Shown here one piece after another: positions 37,222 through 45,580 of a stretch of 64,000 nt of DNA. Under the pieces are notes generated by a model. It searched no databases. It was not told the origin of the DNA and was given only the letters and a program-made list of their open reading frames with translations. Position 1 is the first letter of the stretch; each line of letters starts with the position of its first letter. The DNA is from Solirhodobacter olei (GTDB lineage Bacteria > Pseudomonadota > Alphaproteobacteria > Rhodobacterales > Rhodobacteraceae). The translations under genes were made by a program, and so were the position numbers. The stretch is from the NCBI RefSeq assembly GCF_004010155.1, contig NZ_RRYH01000008.1, positions 62,001 to 126,000 of the forward strand. Direction: 5' to 3'.

Positions 37222-38769
37222 ATGGACGACTCGCCTGCGCAAGCGCATGACGATTGGGGGCCGTTCGGCCGCCCTCTCTTCGATGACCCCTCGGCCCGTG
37301 CGCTCTCCCATGTCGGCGTCATCGATGTCGGCTCGAACTCCGTGCGGATGGTCGTCTTCGACGGCGCCGCCCGCTCTCCGGCCTATTTCTACAACGAGAA
37401 GATCCTCTGCGGCCTCGGCAGCGGGCTGGCGGCGACAGGCCGGCTGAACCCCAAGGGGCGGACGCGCGCGCTGGCCGCGCTCAAGCGTTTCGCCATCCTC
37501 GCCAAGGGCATGAAGATCTCGCCCCTGACCGCAGTGGCCACCGCCGCCGTGCGCGAGGCCAGCGACGGCGCCGAATTCCAGGCCGAGGTCGAGCGCGAGA
37601 CCGGCATCAAGCTCTGGGTCATCGACGGGACGGAGGAGGCGCGGCTTTCGGCCCAGGGCGTCATGCTCGGCTGGCCCGGCGCCCGCGGCATCGTCTGCGA
37701 CATCGGCGGCTCCTCGATGGAACTGGCGGTGATCGACGACGGTCGCATCGGCAAGCGCGTCACCTCGCCGCTCGGTCCGTTCCGGCTGCAGCAGATCGAG
37801 GGCGGGCCGAAGGCGGTGAAGAAGCACATCTCCCGGATCGTGAAGGAGCTGAAGGCCGAACTCGCCGTCGATCACGAGAAGCTCTACCTCGTCGGCGGCT
37901 CCTGGCGTGCCATCGCCCGGCTCGACATGGAACGCCGCGGCTACCCGCTGACGGTGCTGCACGAATACCGCATGACCAAGGACTCGGTGCTGGAGACGGT
38001 CGACTGGATCGCCGCCAACAACCTCTCCGACCTGCGCCAGCGCACCGGCACCTCGGCCGAACGGATGGAGCTGGTGCCGCTCGCCTCCGAAGTGCTCGCC
38101 CAGCTCGTCCGCAGCTTCCGCCCGAAGGAGATCGACGTCTCCTCCTACGGCATCCGCGAGGGGCTTCTTTACGAACACATGCCCCAGCGCCTGCGCGCCC
38201 GCGACCCGCTGATCGAAAGCTGCCGGTTCTCCGAAGCGACGATGGCCCGCATGCCGGGCTTCGGCAAGAAGCTCTTCGGCTTCCTGGAGCCGCTCTTCAA
38301 GCGCGCCCCGCCGGAGCGCCAGCGGCTGATCCGGGCGGCGTGCCTCCTGCACGACACCACTTGGCGCGCCCACCCCGATTACCGGGCCGAGGCCTGTTTC
38401 GACAACGCCACCCGCGCCAACCTCGGCGGCCTCGACCATCCCGGCCGGGTGTTTCTCGGGCTGGCGCTCCTGCACCGCTACAAGAACTCGCGCACCGGCT
38501 CGCGGCTGGAGCCGCTTTTGCAGCTGCTGACACCCGAGGAGATCACCGACGCCGAGATCCTCGGCAAGGCGATGCGCTTCGGCGCGATGTTCTCGATCGG
38601 CGATCCGCAGGAGGTGGGCGCATTGACCGTCCACCCCCGCAAGGGCCTGCTGGAGCTGCGCCTGACCCCGACCGGAGATGCGCTGTTCGGCGAGGTCGCA
38701 CAGGCCCGCTTCGCCTCCCTCGCCTCCGCGATGAAGCTGCAGACCCAGGTCACCCGCGGCCGGAGCTGA
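37222..38769 (+). CDS. ppx: Exopolyphosphatase / pppGpp phosphohydrolase family (Ppx/GppA)
   Basis: Sugar-kinase/actin-fold phosphatase, 515 aa. ATP-binding-like motifs: GVIDVGSNSVRMVVFDGA (about 32-49) and CDIGGSSMELAVIDDG (about 156-171). The C-terminal HD-like half includes LLHDTTWRAHPDYR. It degrades polyphosphate and/or pppGpp. Downstream of ppk on the same strand, so the two enzymes likely set polyphosphate level together. Its 3' end faces the DjlA-like gene across a 442-bp repeat region. Confidence 0.93.
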   Translation: MDDSPAQAHDDWGPFGRPLFDDPSARALSHVGVIDVGSNSVRMVVFDGAARSPAYFYNEKILCGLGSGLAATGRLNPKGRTRALAALKRFAILAKGMKISPLTAVATAAVREASDGAEFQAEVERETGIKLWVIDGTEEARLSAQGVMLGWPGARGIVCDIGGSSMELAVIDDGRIGKRVTSPLGPFRLQQIEGGPKAVKKHISRIVKELKAELAVDHEKLYLVGGSWRAIARLDMERRGYPLTVLHEYRMTKDSVLETVDWIAANNLSDLRQRTGTSAERMELVPLASEVLAQLVRSFRPKEIDVSSYGIREGLLYEHMPQRLRARDPLIESCRFSEATMARMPGFGKKLFGFLEPLFKRAPPERQRLIRAACLLHDTTWRAHPDYRAEACFDNATRANLGGLDHPGRVFLGLALLHRYKNSRTGSRLEPLLQLLTPEEITDAEILGKAMRFGAMFSIGDPQEVGALTVHPRKGLLELRLTPTGDALFGEVAQARFASLASAMKLQTQVTRGRS

Positions 38770-38781
38770 CAGCCCCCAGCC

Positions 38782-39197
38782 AGCGACCACGGAGGGCAAC
38801 GCCCGACCGCGGGTGGGCGCATACCACGTCCCCGGTCTGTCCGTTTACGGTGAAGCTCCCCCTTCGCCGTTCTCCCCCGCAAGGCTGAAGAAGCGCCCGC
38901 CCGTGCGGGGGGCCGGGCGCTGCCCGGTGGTGCTTCGCACCACGCATCGGGCGGGGGCCAATCCCTTCTCCCACCGCCGTAGGGTGCGCATTCATTGCGC
39001 ACCACCCTGCCCCTCCACTCCGCGACCACGGAGGGCAACGCCCGACCGCGGGTGGGCGCCAACCACGCCCCAGGTCTGTCCCTTTATGCTAAAGCTCCCC
39101 CGCCGCCGTTCCTCGCCGCGCGGGTGAAGAAGCGCCCGCCCGTCCGGGCGGTCGGGCGCTGCCCGGCGTCACTTCGTGCCGCGCATCGGGCGGGCGC
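38782..39197 (-). repeat. Tandem pair of R1 units with 21-bp palindrome between
   Basis: Fills most of the 442-bp gap between the convergent ppx and DjlA-like genes. Two units begin GCGACCACGGAGGGCAACGC at 38783 and 39022 (period 239 bp). Each continues with CCGACCGCGGGTGGGCGC, a GTCTGTCC(G/C)TTTA block, AGCTCCCCC and GAAGAAGCGCCCG, then a hairpin-forming CGGGCGCTGCCCGG...CGCATCGGGCGGG. The palindrome GGTGCGCA-N5-TGCGCACC is at 38983-39003. No gene is seen in the interval. Confidence 0.85.
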
Positions 39198-39211
39198 CGC
39201 GCCTCCGGGCC

Positions 39212-39892
39212 TCAGGCCACCCGCGCCCGGCTGATCTCCTCCCATGCCTCGTTGACCGCCAGCAGCCGCCGCTCGGCCAGCTTCACGGCCTCCTTGGGCA
39301 CGCCCCGGGCGATCAGCCGGTCGGGGTGGCTGTCGCGCACCGCCTGCTTCCAGGCCGCGCGGATCTCCTCCATCGCGGCGTCATGCGCGACACCCAGCAC
39401 GTCATAGGGATCGCGCGGAGCGTCGGGCACGTAGCGCGCGCGCATCCCCCGGAAGATCCGCTCGCCCAGCCCGAGGTTCTCCGCCACCGCCTTCAGGAAC
39501 GCGTCCTCGTTCGGGTGGTACTGCCCGTCCGCCACCGCGATGTGAAAGAGCCCTTCGAGGAGGTCCGTCAGCACCTCGTCCTCGCCCTCGAACATGCCTC
39601 GGATCCGGCGGGCATAGGTCTCGAACCCCGCCACGTCCTGCCGGGCGAGGTTGAAGACCCGGGCGGCATTGGCCTCCTCCGCCTCCGGGATCACGAAAAC
39701 CTCGCGGAAGGCCGCCACCTCGTCGCGGGTGACGTGACCGTCGGCCTTGGCCATCTTCGCGCCGAGCGCGATCACCGCGATCGTGAAGGCGACCGAGCGG
39801 TCCGGGCGCTCGGCCCGGGTGAAGATCGCAGCCAGCCCCTCGCCCTTGGCAAGGGCGGCGACGGCCTCGATGATGCGGGTCCAGATCGACAT
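39212..39892 (-). CDS. DjlA-like co-chaperone (TerB domain plus C-terminal J domain)
   Basis: Protein of 226 aa. A TerB-like helical domain covers about 35-150 (IALGAKMAKADGHVTRDEVAAF, LFHIAVADGQYHPNEDAFLKAV). A J domain covers about 160-226 (DPYDVLGVAHDAAMEEIRAAWK) with an intact HPD tripeptide in DSHPDRL. Unlike E. coli DjlA no clear N-terminal membrane anchor is seen. It presumably stimulates DnaK. The start ATG 39892 (MSIWTRIIEAV) was chosen over a longer frame. Confidence 0.9.
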   Translation of the reverse strand: MSIWTRIIEAVAALAKGEGLAAIFTRAERPDRSVAFTIAVIALGAKMAKADGHVTRDEVAAFREVFVIPEAEEANAARVFNLARQDVAGFETYARRIRGMFEGEDEVLTDLLEGLFHIAVADGQYHPNEDAFLKAVAENLGLGERIFRGMRARYVPDAPRDPYDVLGVAHDAAMEEIRAAWKQAVRDSHPDRLIARGVPKEAVKLAERRLLAVNEAWEEISRARVA

Positions 39893-39949
39893 GTGCGAAG
39901 CATAACCGCCTCCGCGTCCGGCGTCAGCCACAAGGCGGTGTTTTCTGCG

Positions 39950-40435
39950 TCAGCACAGGATCTTCTGCATCAGCACCAGATCCATCCAGCGCCCGAACTT
40001 CCAGCCCACCTCGGGCAGCACCGCGATCTCGGCATAGCCCAGCGCGGCGTGGAAGGCCCGCCCGGCCGGGTTCTCGGCGCTGACCCCGGCCCAGAGCGAA
40101 TGCACCCCGCGCGCCTCGGCATGGGCCTCGATCGCCGCCATCAGCGTCCGGCCCACGCCCCGCCCGCGCGCGGCGGGGGCAAGGATGATCGTATGCTCCA
40201 TCGTCCGCGCATAGCCCGGCCCGTTTCGAAAGGCGCCGTAGGTGGCAAAGCCCAGAAGCTCCTCCTCCACCGCGACGAGGAAGGGATGGCCCGCGGCGGC
40301 TTTCTCCTCCAGCGTCGCGGCGAGCCCCTCGGGCGTCTTCTCCGCGGTGGTGAAGGTCACCGCGGTGTCGCGGATGATCGGGTTCCAGATCGTGGCGATG
40401 CCGGCGCAGTCCGCCGGGACGGCCGCGCGGATCAT
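39950..40435 (-). CDS. GNAT acetyltransferase, phosphinothricin-acetyltransferase-like
   Basis: N-acetyltransferase of 161 aa. MIRAAVPADCAGIATIWNPI and DTAVTFTTAEKTPEG at the N-terminus and the acetyl-CoA motif AAARGRGVGRTLMAAIEAHA place it near Pat/Bar and YncA-type enzymes acting on amino-acid analogues such as methionine sulfone. The natural substrate is not known. The start overlaps the VOC gene stop by 4 bp (ATGA), so the two are coupled. Confidence 0.88.
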   Translation of the reverse strand: MIRAAVPADCAGIATIWNPIIRDTAVTFTTAEKTPEGLAATLEEKAAAGHPFLVAVEEELLGFATYGAFRNGPGYARTMEHTIILAPAARGRGVGRTLMAAIEAHAEARGVHSLWAGVSAENPAGRAFHAALGYAEIAVLPEVGWKFGRWMDLVLMQKILC

Positions 40436-41043
40436 GCAAGCACCCGCACGCCATGCGGCGTCTCGATCTCGGCGCTGAGCGCCTTCTCCGCCCCCGACAC
40501 GATCTCCACCCGCGGATCGCGCAGGCGCCCGGCCAGCGCCTCCCGCAGGCCCGCGGCCTCGGGATGCGCGACAAGGAGACGCAGCAGCCGGCAGCCCCGC
40601 GCCTGAAGGCGGGGCGCCGGATGGGCGCTGCCGTTCCACTGGATCACCGCCGGAAAAGCGCCGTCGAAGGGTAGCCTGCCGTCCACCGGTACCGCCATCC
40701 GCCAGCTCAGGTCGCCCCGGGTGAAGGCCATCGGCACGCCCACACCCTCCGGCCCTCGCGCCACCTCGGCCTCCAGTTCGCCCGTGCGGACGATCCAGTT
40801 GGTCAGCCGCGGCGCCCCGGAAAAGCTGTCCATGTCGAACCAGCGCGGCCGCCCCGGCCCCTCGGCCTCCGGGTCGACCGCGATCACCTCCAGGTAGACA
40901 TCGTCCAGCGCGAGAAGCGCGTTATGCGTCCCCATCGCGGCATGCCGCCCGCCGGGCTGCAGGGCGACGCCCAGTACCTCCTCCACGCGGGCCCGGCCCG
41001 CCTCCAGCCCTTCGGCCGTCACCGCGATATGGTCGAGTTCCAT
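40432..41043 (-). CDS. VOC/glyoxalase-like domain protein
   Basis: Protein of 203 aa starting MELDHIAVTAEGLEAG, typical of the glyoxalase-like family (PF13468). A first module runs to about residue 80 (HNALLALDDVYLEVIAVDPE) and a second half contains RLTNWIVRT, PFDGAFPAVIQWNG and HPAPRLQARGC. The expected metal ligands (His5, Glu about 52) are present in the first half. Reaction unknown. It is coupled to the GNAT gene and divergent from nhaA. Confidence 0.82.
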   Translation of the reverse strand: MELDHIAVTAEGLEAGRARVEEVLGVALQPGGRHAAMGTHNALLALDDVYLEVIAVDPEAEGPGRPRWFDMDSFSGAPRLTNWIVRTGELEAEVARGPEGVGVPMAFTRGDLSWRMAVPVDGRLPFDGAFPAVIQWNGSAHPAPRLQARGCRLLRLLVAHPEAAGLREALAGRLRDPRVEIVSGAEKALSAEIETPHGVRVLA

Positions 41044-41087
41044 GGTCCTTCCCCTGATCCGGCGTCATCCTAATCGACGCCCACGCC

Positions 41088-41116
41088 TTCACAAGGCCCC
41101 CTCCTTGGCCTATCTC
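41088..41116 (+). promoter_or_regulatory. Candidate nhaA promoter
   Basis: TTCACA (41088-41093), 17 bp, TATCTC (41111-41116), about 30 bp before the nhaA ATG. Moderate match. Confidence 0.35.
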
Positions 41117-41146
41117 GACCTGAGAGTTCCCGACCGAGAGACGCCG

Positions 41147-42370
41147 ATGCCCACCACCAGCGCCCTCAGCCGACTGATGAAAAGCGATGCCGCCGGCGGC
41201 ATCCTTCTGCTGATCGCCGCCGCCCTTGCGATGGTGGTGGCCAATTCGTCGCTCGCGCCGACCTACAACCACCTGCTGGACGTGAAGCTTTCCGTCCTGG
41301 TGGAGGGGCACGGCCTGTCCAAACCGCTGATCCTCTGGATCAACGACGGGTTGATGGCGGTGTTCTTCTTCCTGATCGGGCTGGAACTGAAGCGCGAGAT
41401 GATCGAGGGCAAGCTGAAGAACCCGCGCGACGTGGTGCTCCCCGGCCTCGCCGCGGTCGGCGGCATGGCGGTGCCGGCGCTGATCTACCTCGCCTTCAAC
41501 GCCAATCATCCCGCGACGATCCAGGGCTGGGCGATCCCGGCCGCGACTGACATCGCCTTCGCCGTCGGCATCCTGGCGCTTCTGGGCAAGCGCGTGCCCC
41601 CGGCGCTGAAGATCTTCCTGCTGACGCTCGCCATCCTCGACGACATGGGCGCGATCATCATCATCGCGCTTTTCTACACGCAGGAGCTGCATGTCGATTT
41701 CCTGCTGATGGCGATCGTGCCGCTCGCGCTGCTCTGGTGGCGGCACGAACGCCAGGCGCACCGGATCGCGCCGACGATCCTGCTCGGCACCGTGCTCTGG
41801 GTGCTGGTGCTCGAAAGCGGCATCCACCCGACGATCGCGGGGGTGATCACCGCCTTCTTCATCCCGCTGAAGGACCGCTTCGGCAAATCGCCGCTCCACG
41901 CGGTGGAACACGGGCTGACGCCCTACGTCTATTTCCTGATCGTGCCGATCTTCGCCTTCGCCAATGCCGGGGTCTCGCTGTCGGGGCTGAGCGCGGATGA
42001 CATGCTCTCCGCCCTGCCCCTCGGGATCGCCGCGGGGCTGGTGCTCGGCAAGCAGATCGGGGTCTTCGCCACCACCTGGGCGCTGGTGAAATCCGGCGCC
42101 GCGCGGCTGCCCCACGGGGTCGGCTGGCGCCATATCTGGGGGCTGTCCCTGCTCGCCGGGATCGGCTTCACCATGTCGCTCTTCATCGGCTCGCTGAGCT
42201 TCGACGACGCGCTGCACCTCAACGAGGTCCGCTTCGGCGTGCTCTCCGGCTCGGCGATCTCGGCGGTGCTGGGCTTCCTCCTGCTGCGCGCCGCGCCCTC
42301 GGCGGCGGAGATGGAGGCGAAGCACGAAGCGCCAAAGGCCACCGCCGAGAAGACAGCCGCCGCCGAATAG
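41147..42370 (+). CDS. nhaA: Na+/H+ antiporter NhaA
   Basis: Inner-membrane sodium/proton antiporter, 407 aa, about 12 membrane helices. Diagnostic segments: FFLIGLELKREMIEGKL, IPAATDIAFAVGILALLGK and the ion-binding Asp pair in LAILDDMGAIIIIALFY. A charged C-terminal tail (AEMEAKHEAPKATAEKT) is present. The start is ATG 41147 (MPTTSALSRLMKSD). It ends 25 bp from the convergent OmpA-like gene. It helps control internal pH and sodium, consistent with a salt-exposed habitat but not proof of one. Confidence 0.97.
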   Translation: MPTTSALSRLMKSDAAGGILLLIAAALAMVVANSSLAPTYNHLLDVKLSVLVEGHGLSKPLILWINDGLMAVFFFLIGLELKREMIEGKLKNPRDVVLPGLAAVGGMAVPALIYLAFNANHPATIQGWAIPAATDIAFAVGILALLGKRVPPALKIFLLTLAILDDMGAIIIIALFYTQELHVDFLLMAIVPLALLWWRHERQAHRIAPTILLGTVLWVLVLESGIHPTIAGVITAFFIPLKDRFGKSPLHAVEHGLTPYVYFLIVPIFAFANAGVSLSGLSADDMLSALPLGIAAGLVLGKQIGVFATTWALVKSGAARLPHGVGWRHIWGLSLLAGIGFTMSLFIGSLSFDDALHLNEVRFGVLSGSAISAVLGFLLLRAAPSAAEMEAKHEAPKATAEKTAAAE

Positions 42371-42395
42371 GGGAATAGCCCCCCGCGCGGCACCC

Positions 42396-44180
42396 CTACT
42401 TCGTGGTCAGCTTCAGCTCGATCCGCCGGTTCTGTGCCCGTGCCGCGGCCGTGTCGCCCTTGGCCACCGGCTGGTACTGGCCGAAGCCCGTCGCCGCCAG
42501 CCGGTTCGGCGGGAACCCCTGCGCGATCATGTAGCGCACGACCGAAAGCGCGCGGGCCTGGCTAAGCTCCCAGTTGTCCTTGTACTGACCATTGCCGGAC
42601 AGCGGCGTGCTGTCGGTATAGCCGTTCACCTGCAGGATCCAGTTGATCCCCGCCGGGATCTGCTTGGCCACGTCCTTCAGCACCGAGGCCACATCCGCGA
42701 TCTGGCTCTTGCCGGCATCCGACAGCTGCGCCGAGGCCGGCGGGAACAGCACTTCCGAGGAGAAGACGAAGCGGTCGCCCACCACTTTCACCCCGGGCAC
42801 ACCCGCCAGCACCTTGGAGATCTTGCCGAAGAACTCCGACCGGTAGCCTTCTAGCTGCTTGTTCTGCTCGGCCAGCAGCTTGGCCTTCTCCGCCTCCAGG
42901 TCGGCGCGCTTCTTCTGCTCCGCCGCCACCTGCGCCAGCGCGGCGTTAAGCTGGCTGCCGAGGCTGTCAATCTGCACCTTGTCCTTCTGGTCCTTCGCGG
43001 CGGAGGCGTCGAGCGTCGCCTGCAGCGAGGCAAGCTGCCCCCGCATCGCGACAAGCTGCGCGTTCAGCAGCGCCACCTTGCGTTCCGCATCGGCCGATTT
43101 CGTCTTCTCCTTCGACAGCGCCGATTTCGCGACGGCCAGCAGCGCCGCCTGCTTCTGCGCCTCGGTCAGCTTGGCCTGCGCCTCCTGCTCCGCCGTCGAC
43201 TTCGCCGCCTGCGCCGCGGCAAGAAGCGTCAGCGTATCCTCCGCGCGCTTCCTCTGCTGTTCCAGCGCCAGCGACATCGCCGTCAGCTCATCCTGCGAGT
43301 TCTTCAGCTTCTGGCGCAGCGCCTCCTCGGCGGCCTGATCCGCCAGCCGCTGCTTTTCCTGCGCGGTCAGCTTGTCCTGCGCGCCCGAAAGCTGCTTCTT
43401 CAGCGCCTCCGCCGCGGCCTCCTCGGCCAGCCGCTTCTTCTCGGCATCCGAAAGGTTCGACTGCAGCGTGCTGACCTGCTGGCCCAGATCGGCATTGGTG
43501 GCCTTAGACTTGTCGAGCGCCGCCACCAGCGCGGCCAGCGAGGCGTCCTTGCTCGAAACCTGCGACTTGAGGCTGGCGATCAGCGCCTGAAGCGCATCGC
43601 TGCGGGCCGCCGCCAGCCGCGCCGCCTGCGTCTGCGCGTCGATCTCCTTGCGGGCCTTGGCCACGGCCAGCTCCAGCGCCTGCTGCTCGGTCTGAAGCTT
43701 GTCGCGCGCGGCGGTCAGGTCCTTCACCTGCTGGCCGAGGTCGGCGGCCTGCCCCCGCGCCTTGTCCCGCGCGGCCAGAAGGCTCGCCACCTGCTGTTCG
43801 AAATCGGTGATCTTCGCCCGCGCCGCGGCAAGGTCGTTCTTGCGGGCCTGAAGCTGCGTGTTCAGCGTCGCGATCAGCGCCGCCTGCTGGTCGGACTTGC
43901 TCTGCGCCTCGGCCAGCTGGTTGCTGAGCTTGCCCGCCTCGGCATGCGCCTTGGCCGCATCGGCCTTCGCCATCCCCAGCGCGTCGGCCAGGCTCTGCAG
44001 CTGCCCCGAAAGCTGGTCGAGCTGCGTCCCCTGGGTCGAGATCGTCTGGCGCAGCACGAACTGCACGATCAGGAAGATCGTCAGCACGAACATCAGGACC
44101 AGCAGAAGCGAGCTGAACGCGTCGACGAAGCCGGGCCAGATCGGCGCCTCTCCCCGGCTTCCGCGGCGGGAGAGTCCCAT
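42396..44180 (-). CDS. MotB/OmpA-like protein with very long periplasmic coiled coil
   Basis: Protein of 594 aa. A short cytoplasmic tail precedes one membrane helix (about 18-42, starting WPGFVDAFSSLLLVLMF) whose Asp20 is where stator proteins such as MotB and ZorB carry the proton-binding Asp. Residues 17-461 contain no proline and read as heptad-rich Ala/Lys/Gln/Leu coiled coil. The C-terminal ~130 residues are an OmpA peptidoglycan-binding domain (NGYTDSTPLSGNG, ELSQARALSVVRYM, AQNRRIELKL). It starts 3 bp after the MotA-like gene, so the two form a pair. The process they drive is unknown. Confidence 0.9.
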   Translation of the reverse strand: MGLSRRGSRGEAPIWPGFVDAFSSLLLVLMFVLTIFLIVQFVLRQTISTQGTQLDQLSGQLQSLADALGMAKADAAKAHAEAGKLSNQLAEAQSKSDQQAALIATLNTQLQARKNDLAAARAKITDFEQQVASLLAARDKARGQAADLGQQVKDLTAARDKLQTEQQALELAVAKARKEIDAQTQAARLAAARSDALQALIASLKSQVSSKDASLAALVAALDKSKATNADLGQQVSTLQSNLSDAEKKRLAEEAAAEALKKQLSGAQDKLTAQEKQRLADQAAEEALRQKLKNSQDELTAMSLALEQQRKRAEDTLTLLAAAQAAKSTAEQEAQAKLTEAQKQAALLAVAKSALSKEKTKSADAERKVALLNAQLVAMRGQLASLQATLDASAAKDQKDKVQIDSLGSQLNAALAQVAAEQKKRADLEAEKAKLLAEQNKQLEGYRSEFFGKISKVLAGVPGVKVVGDRFVFSSEVLFPPASAQLSDAGKSQIADVASVLKDVAKQIPAGINWILQVNGYTDSTPLSGNGQYKDNWELSQARALSVVRYMIAQGFPPNRLAATGFGQYQPVAKGDTAAARAQNRRIELKLTTK

Positions 44181-44183
44181 CGC

Positions 44184-45497
44184 CTACTCCCGTCCCACCG
44201 CGTAGCCGCCGCGCGAAAGCTGGCGGATCGCGGCTGTCAGGGCGGCGATGTCGCCGCGCAGGTCGTTCACGCTCTCCTGCCGGCCGGCGGAAAGCTCCTC
44301 CAGGATGCGCAGCAGCTGCACGTCGATCGAGCGCAGCCGCATCCGGCTCTCGGCATCGACATGTTCGCCGCCCTCCCCCTCGCGCGACTGCAGGGTAGAG
44401 GCCAGCCGCTCCTGCGCCCGCGCCGCCCGGTCCTGGCCCTCGACCGCGCGGTCGAGGCCGGCGGCAATCCGGTCCTGACGGTGGACGGAGGTCTCCAGCG
44501 CCTCCACCATCCGCTCCTGCACCCCCGCGCCACGATCCTGCGCCTCGGCCAGCCGGGCAAGCGCGCTGGCAGTGCCCGCCACGCCCTCCAGCCGCGAATT
44601 CAGCCGCCCGATCCCGTCGATCAGCGCGGAAAGCCGCTGCTCCACCGCCACCCGCGAGCCCTCTGACTGGGCAAAGAGCTGCTGCAGGCTCTCGATCTGC
44701 TCGGCCATATGGTCAAGCACGCCGACGACGACGCCCTGATCGAACCCGCCCTCGCCATCGCTGCCGGCAAAGCTGATCCGGGTGATGGAGGACAGCCATT
44801 CCTCCAGCTCGCGGTAGAAGCGGTTCTGGCCGTGGCTGGCGAACAGCTCCTCCAGCCCGACGATCAGCGACCCGAAAAGCCCGATGAGCGAGGAGGAGAA
44901 CGCCATCCCCATCCCGCCAAGCTGGCTCTGCAGCCCGCCCATCAGCTTCTCGAAGACCTGCGTCGCGGTCTCGCCCTCCTTAGGGGCGAGGTTGCGGATC
45001 GTCTCGACGACGGCTGGAACGGTCGTGGCAAGGCCCCAGAACGTCCCCAGAAGACCAAGGAAGATCAACAGGTTGCCGATATAGCGCGTGATGTCCCGCG
45101 CCTCGTCGATCCGGGTCGCGACCGAATCGAGGATCGAGGTCGTGGCCGTCCCGCTGATCTGGCTGCGCGCGCTGCGCGAGCGCAGAAGCGTGGCGAGCGA
45201 GACCAGCAGCTCCGGCGCGCGGAAATTGTCGTGCCCCGGCACCTGGTTGACGAAATCCTCGATCCAGCGGGCCGAGAAGAACAGCTGGATCACCTGCCAG
45301 AAGCAGGAGATGACGCCGATCGCGAAGACGGCAAGGATCACCGCGTTCAGCCCCGGGTTGGCATGGTAGATGATCGAGATCCGGTCCCGGGCGAACCAGG
45401 CGCCTGCGACGACCAGCACCAGAACGATGATCATCATCGCAACCTGGCGCACGGGTCGTGAAAAATTCGCGGCGGCCTCGCGCCCGGCTCGGTCCAT
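44184..45497 (-). CDS. MotA/TolQ/ExbB-like proton channel protein with long cytoplasmic tail
   Basis: Inner-membrane protein of 437 aa. Membrane segments are at about 20-38 (MMIIVLVLVVAGAWFA), 48-70 (LNAVILAVFAIGVISCFWQV), 140-162 (NLLIFLGLLGTFWGLATTVP) and 195-218 (GMGMAFSSSLIGLFGSLIVG). The last two hold the Gly/Thr/Pro pattern of MotA/ExbB proteins. Residues ~250-437 form a polar coiled-coil-like tail (RLEGVAGTASALARLAEAQD, and repeats of the type QDR.A.G.DRAV). With the downstream OmpA-like gene it resembles a ZorA/ZorB-like stator pair without defence genes. The start is ATG 45497. Confidence 0.88.
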   Translation of the reverse strand: MDRAGREAAANFSRPVRQVAMMIIVLVLVVAGAWFARDRISIIYHANPGLNAVILAVFAIGVISCFWQVIQLFFSARWIEDFVNQVPGHDNFRAPELLVSLATLLRSRSARSQISGTATTSILDSVATRIDEARDITRYIGNLLIFLGLLGTFWGLATTVPAVVETIRNLAPKEGETATQVFEKLMGGLQSQLGGMGMAFSSSLIGLFGSLIVGLEELFASHGQNRFYRELEEWLSSITRISFAGSDGEGGFDQGVVVGVLDHMAEQIESLQQLFAQSEGSRVAVEQRLSALIDGIGRLNSRLEGVAGTASALARLAEAQDRGAGVQERMVEALETSVHRQDRIAAGLDRAVEGQDRAARAQERLASTLQSREGEGGEHVDAESRMRLRSIDVQLLRILEELSAGRQESVNDLRGDIAALTAAIRQLSRGGYAVGRE

Positions 45498-45580
45498 CTC
45501 GTCGGTTCCAGCCCTTGGAATGCGGCCCGACAATAGGCGGCAGCGCGCCCGCTGCCAACCGGCAATCATCGGTTAACGGT

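Noticed and set aside
34743..37322. An 859-codon open frame opposite ppk
   Set aside because: Composition and lack of motifs mark it as a shadow of ppk, whose catalytic motifs are intact on the other strand.
42396..45497. Zorya anti-phage system
   Set aside because: Only a ZorA/ZorB-like pair is present; nhaA and chaC flank it and no ZorC, ZorD or ZorE-type gene is in the window, so a defence role is not supported.
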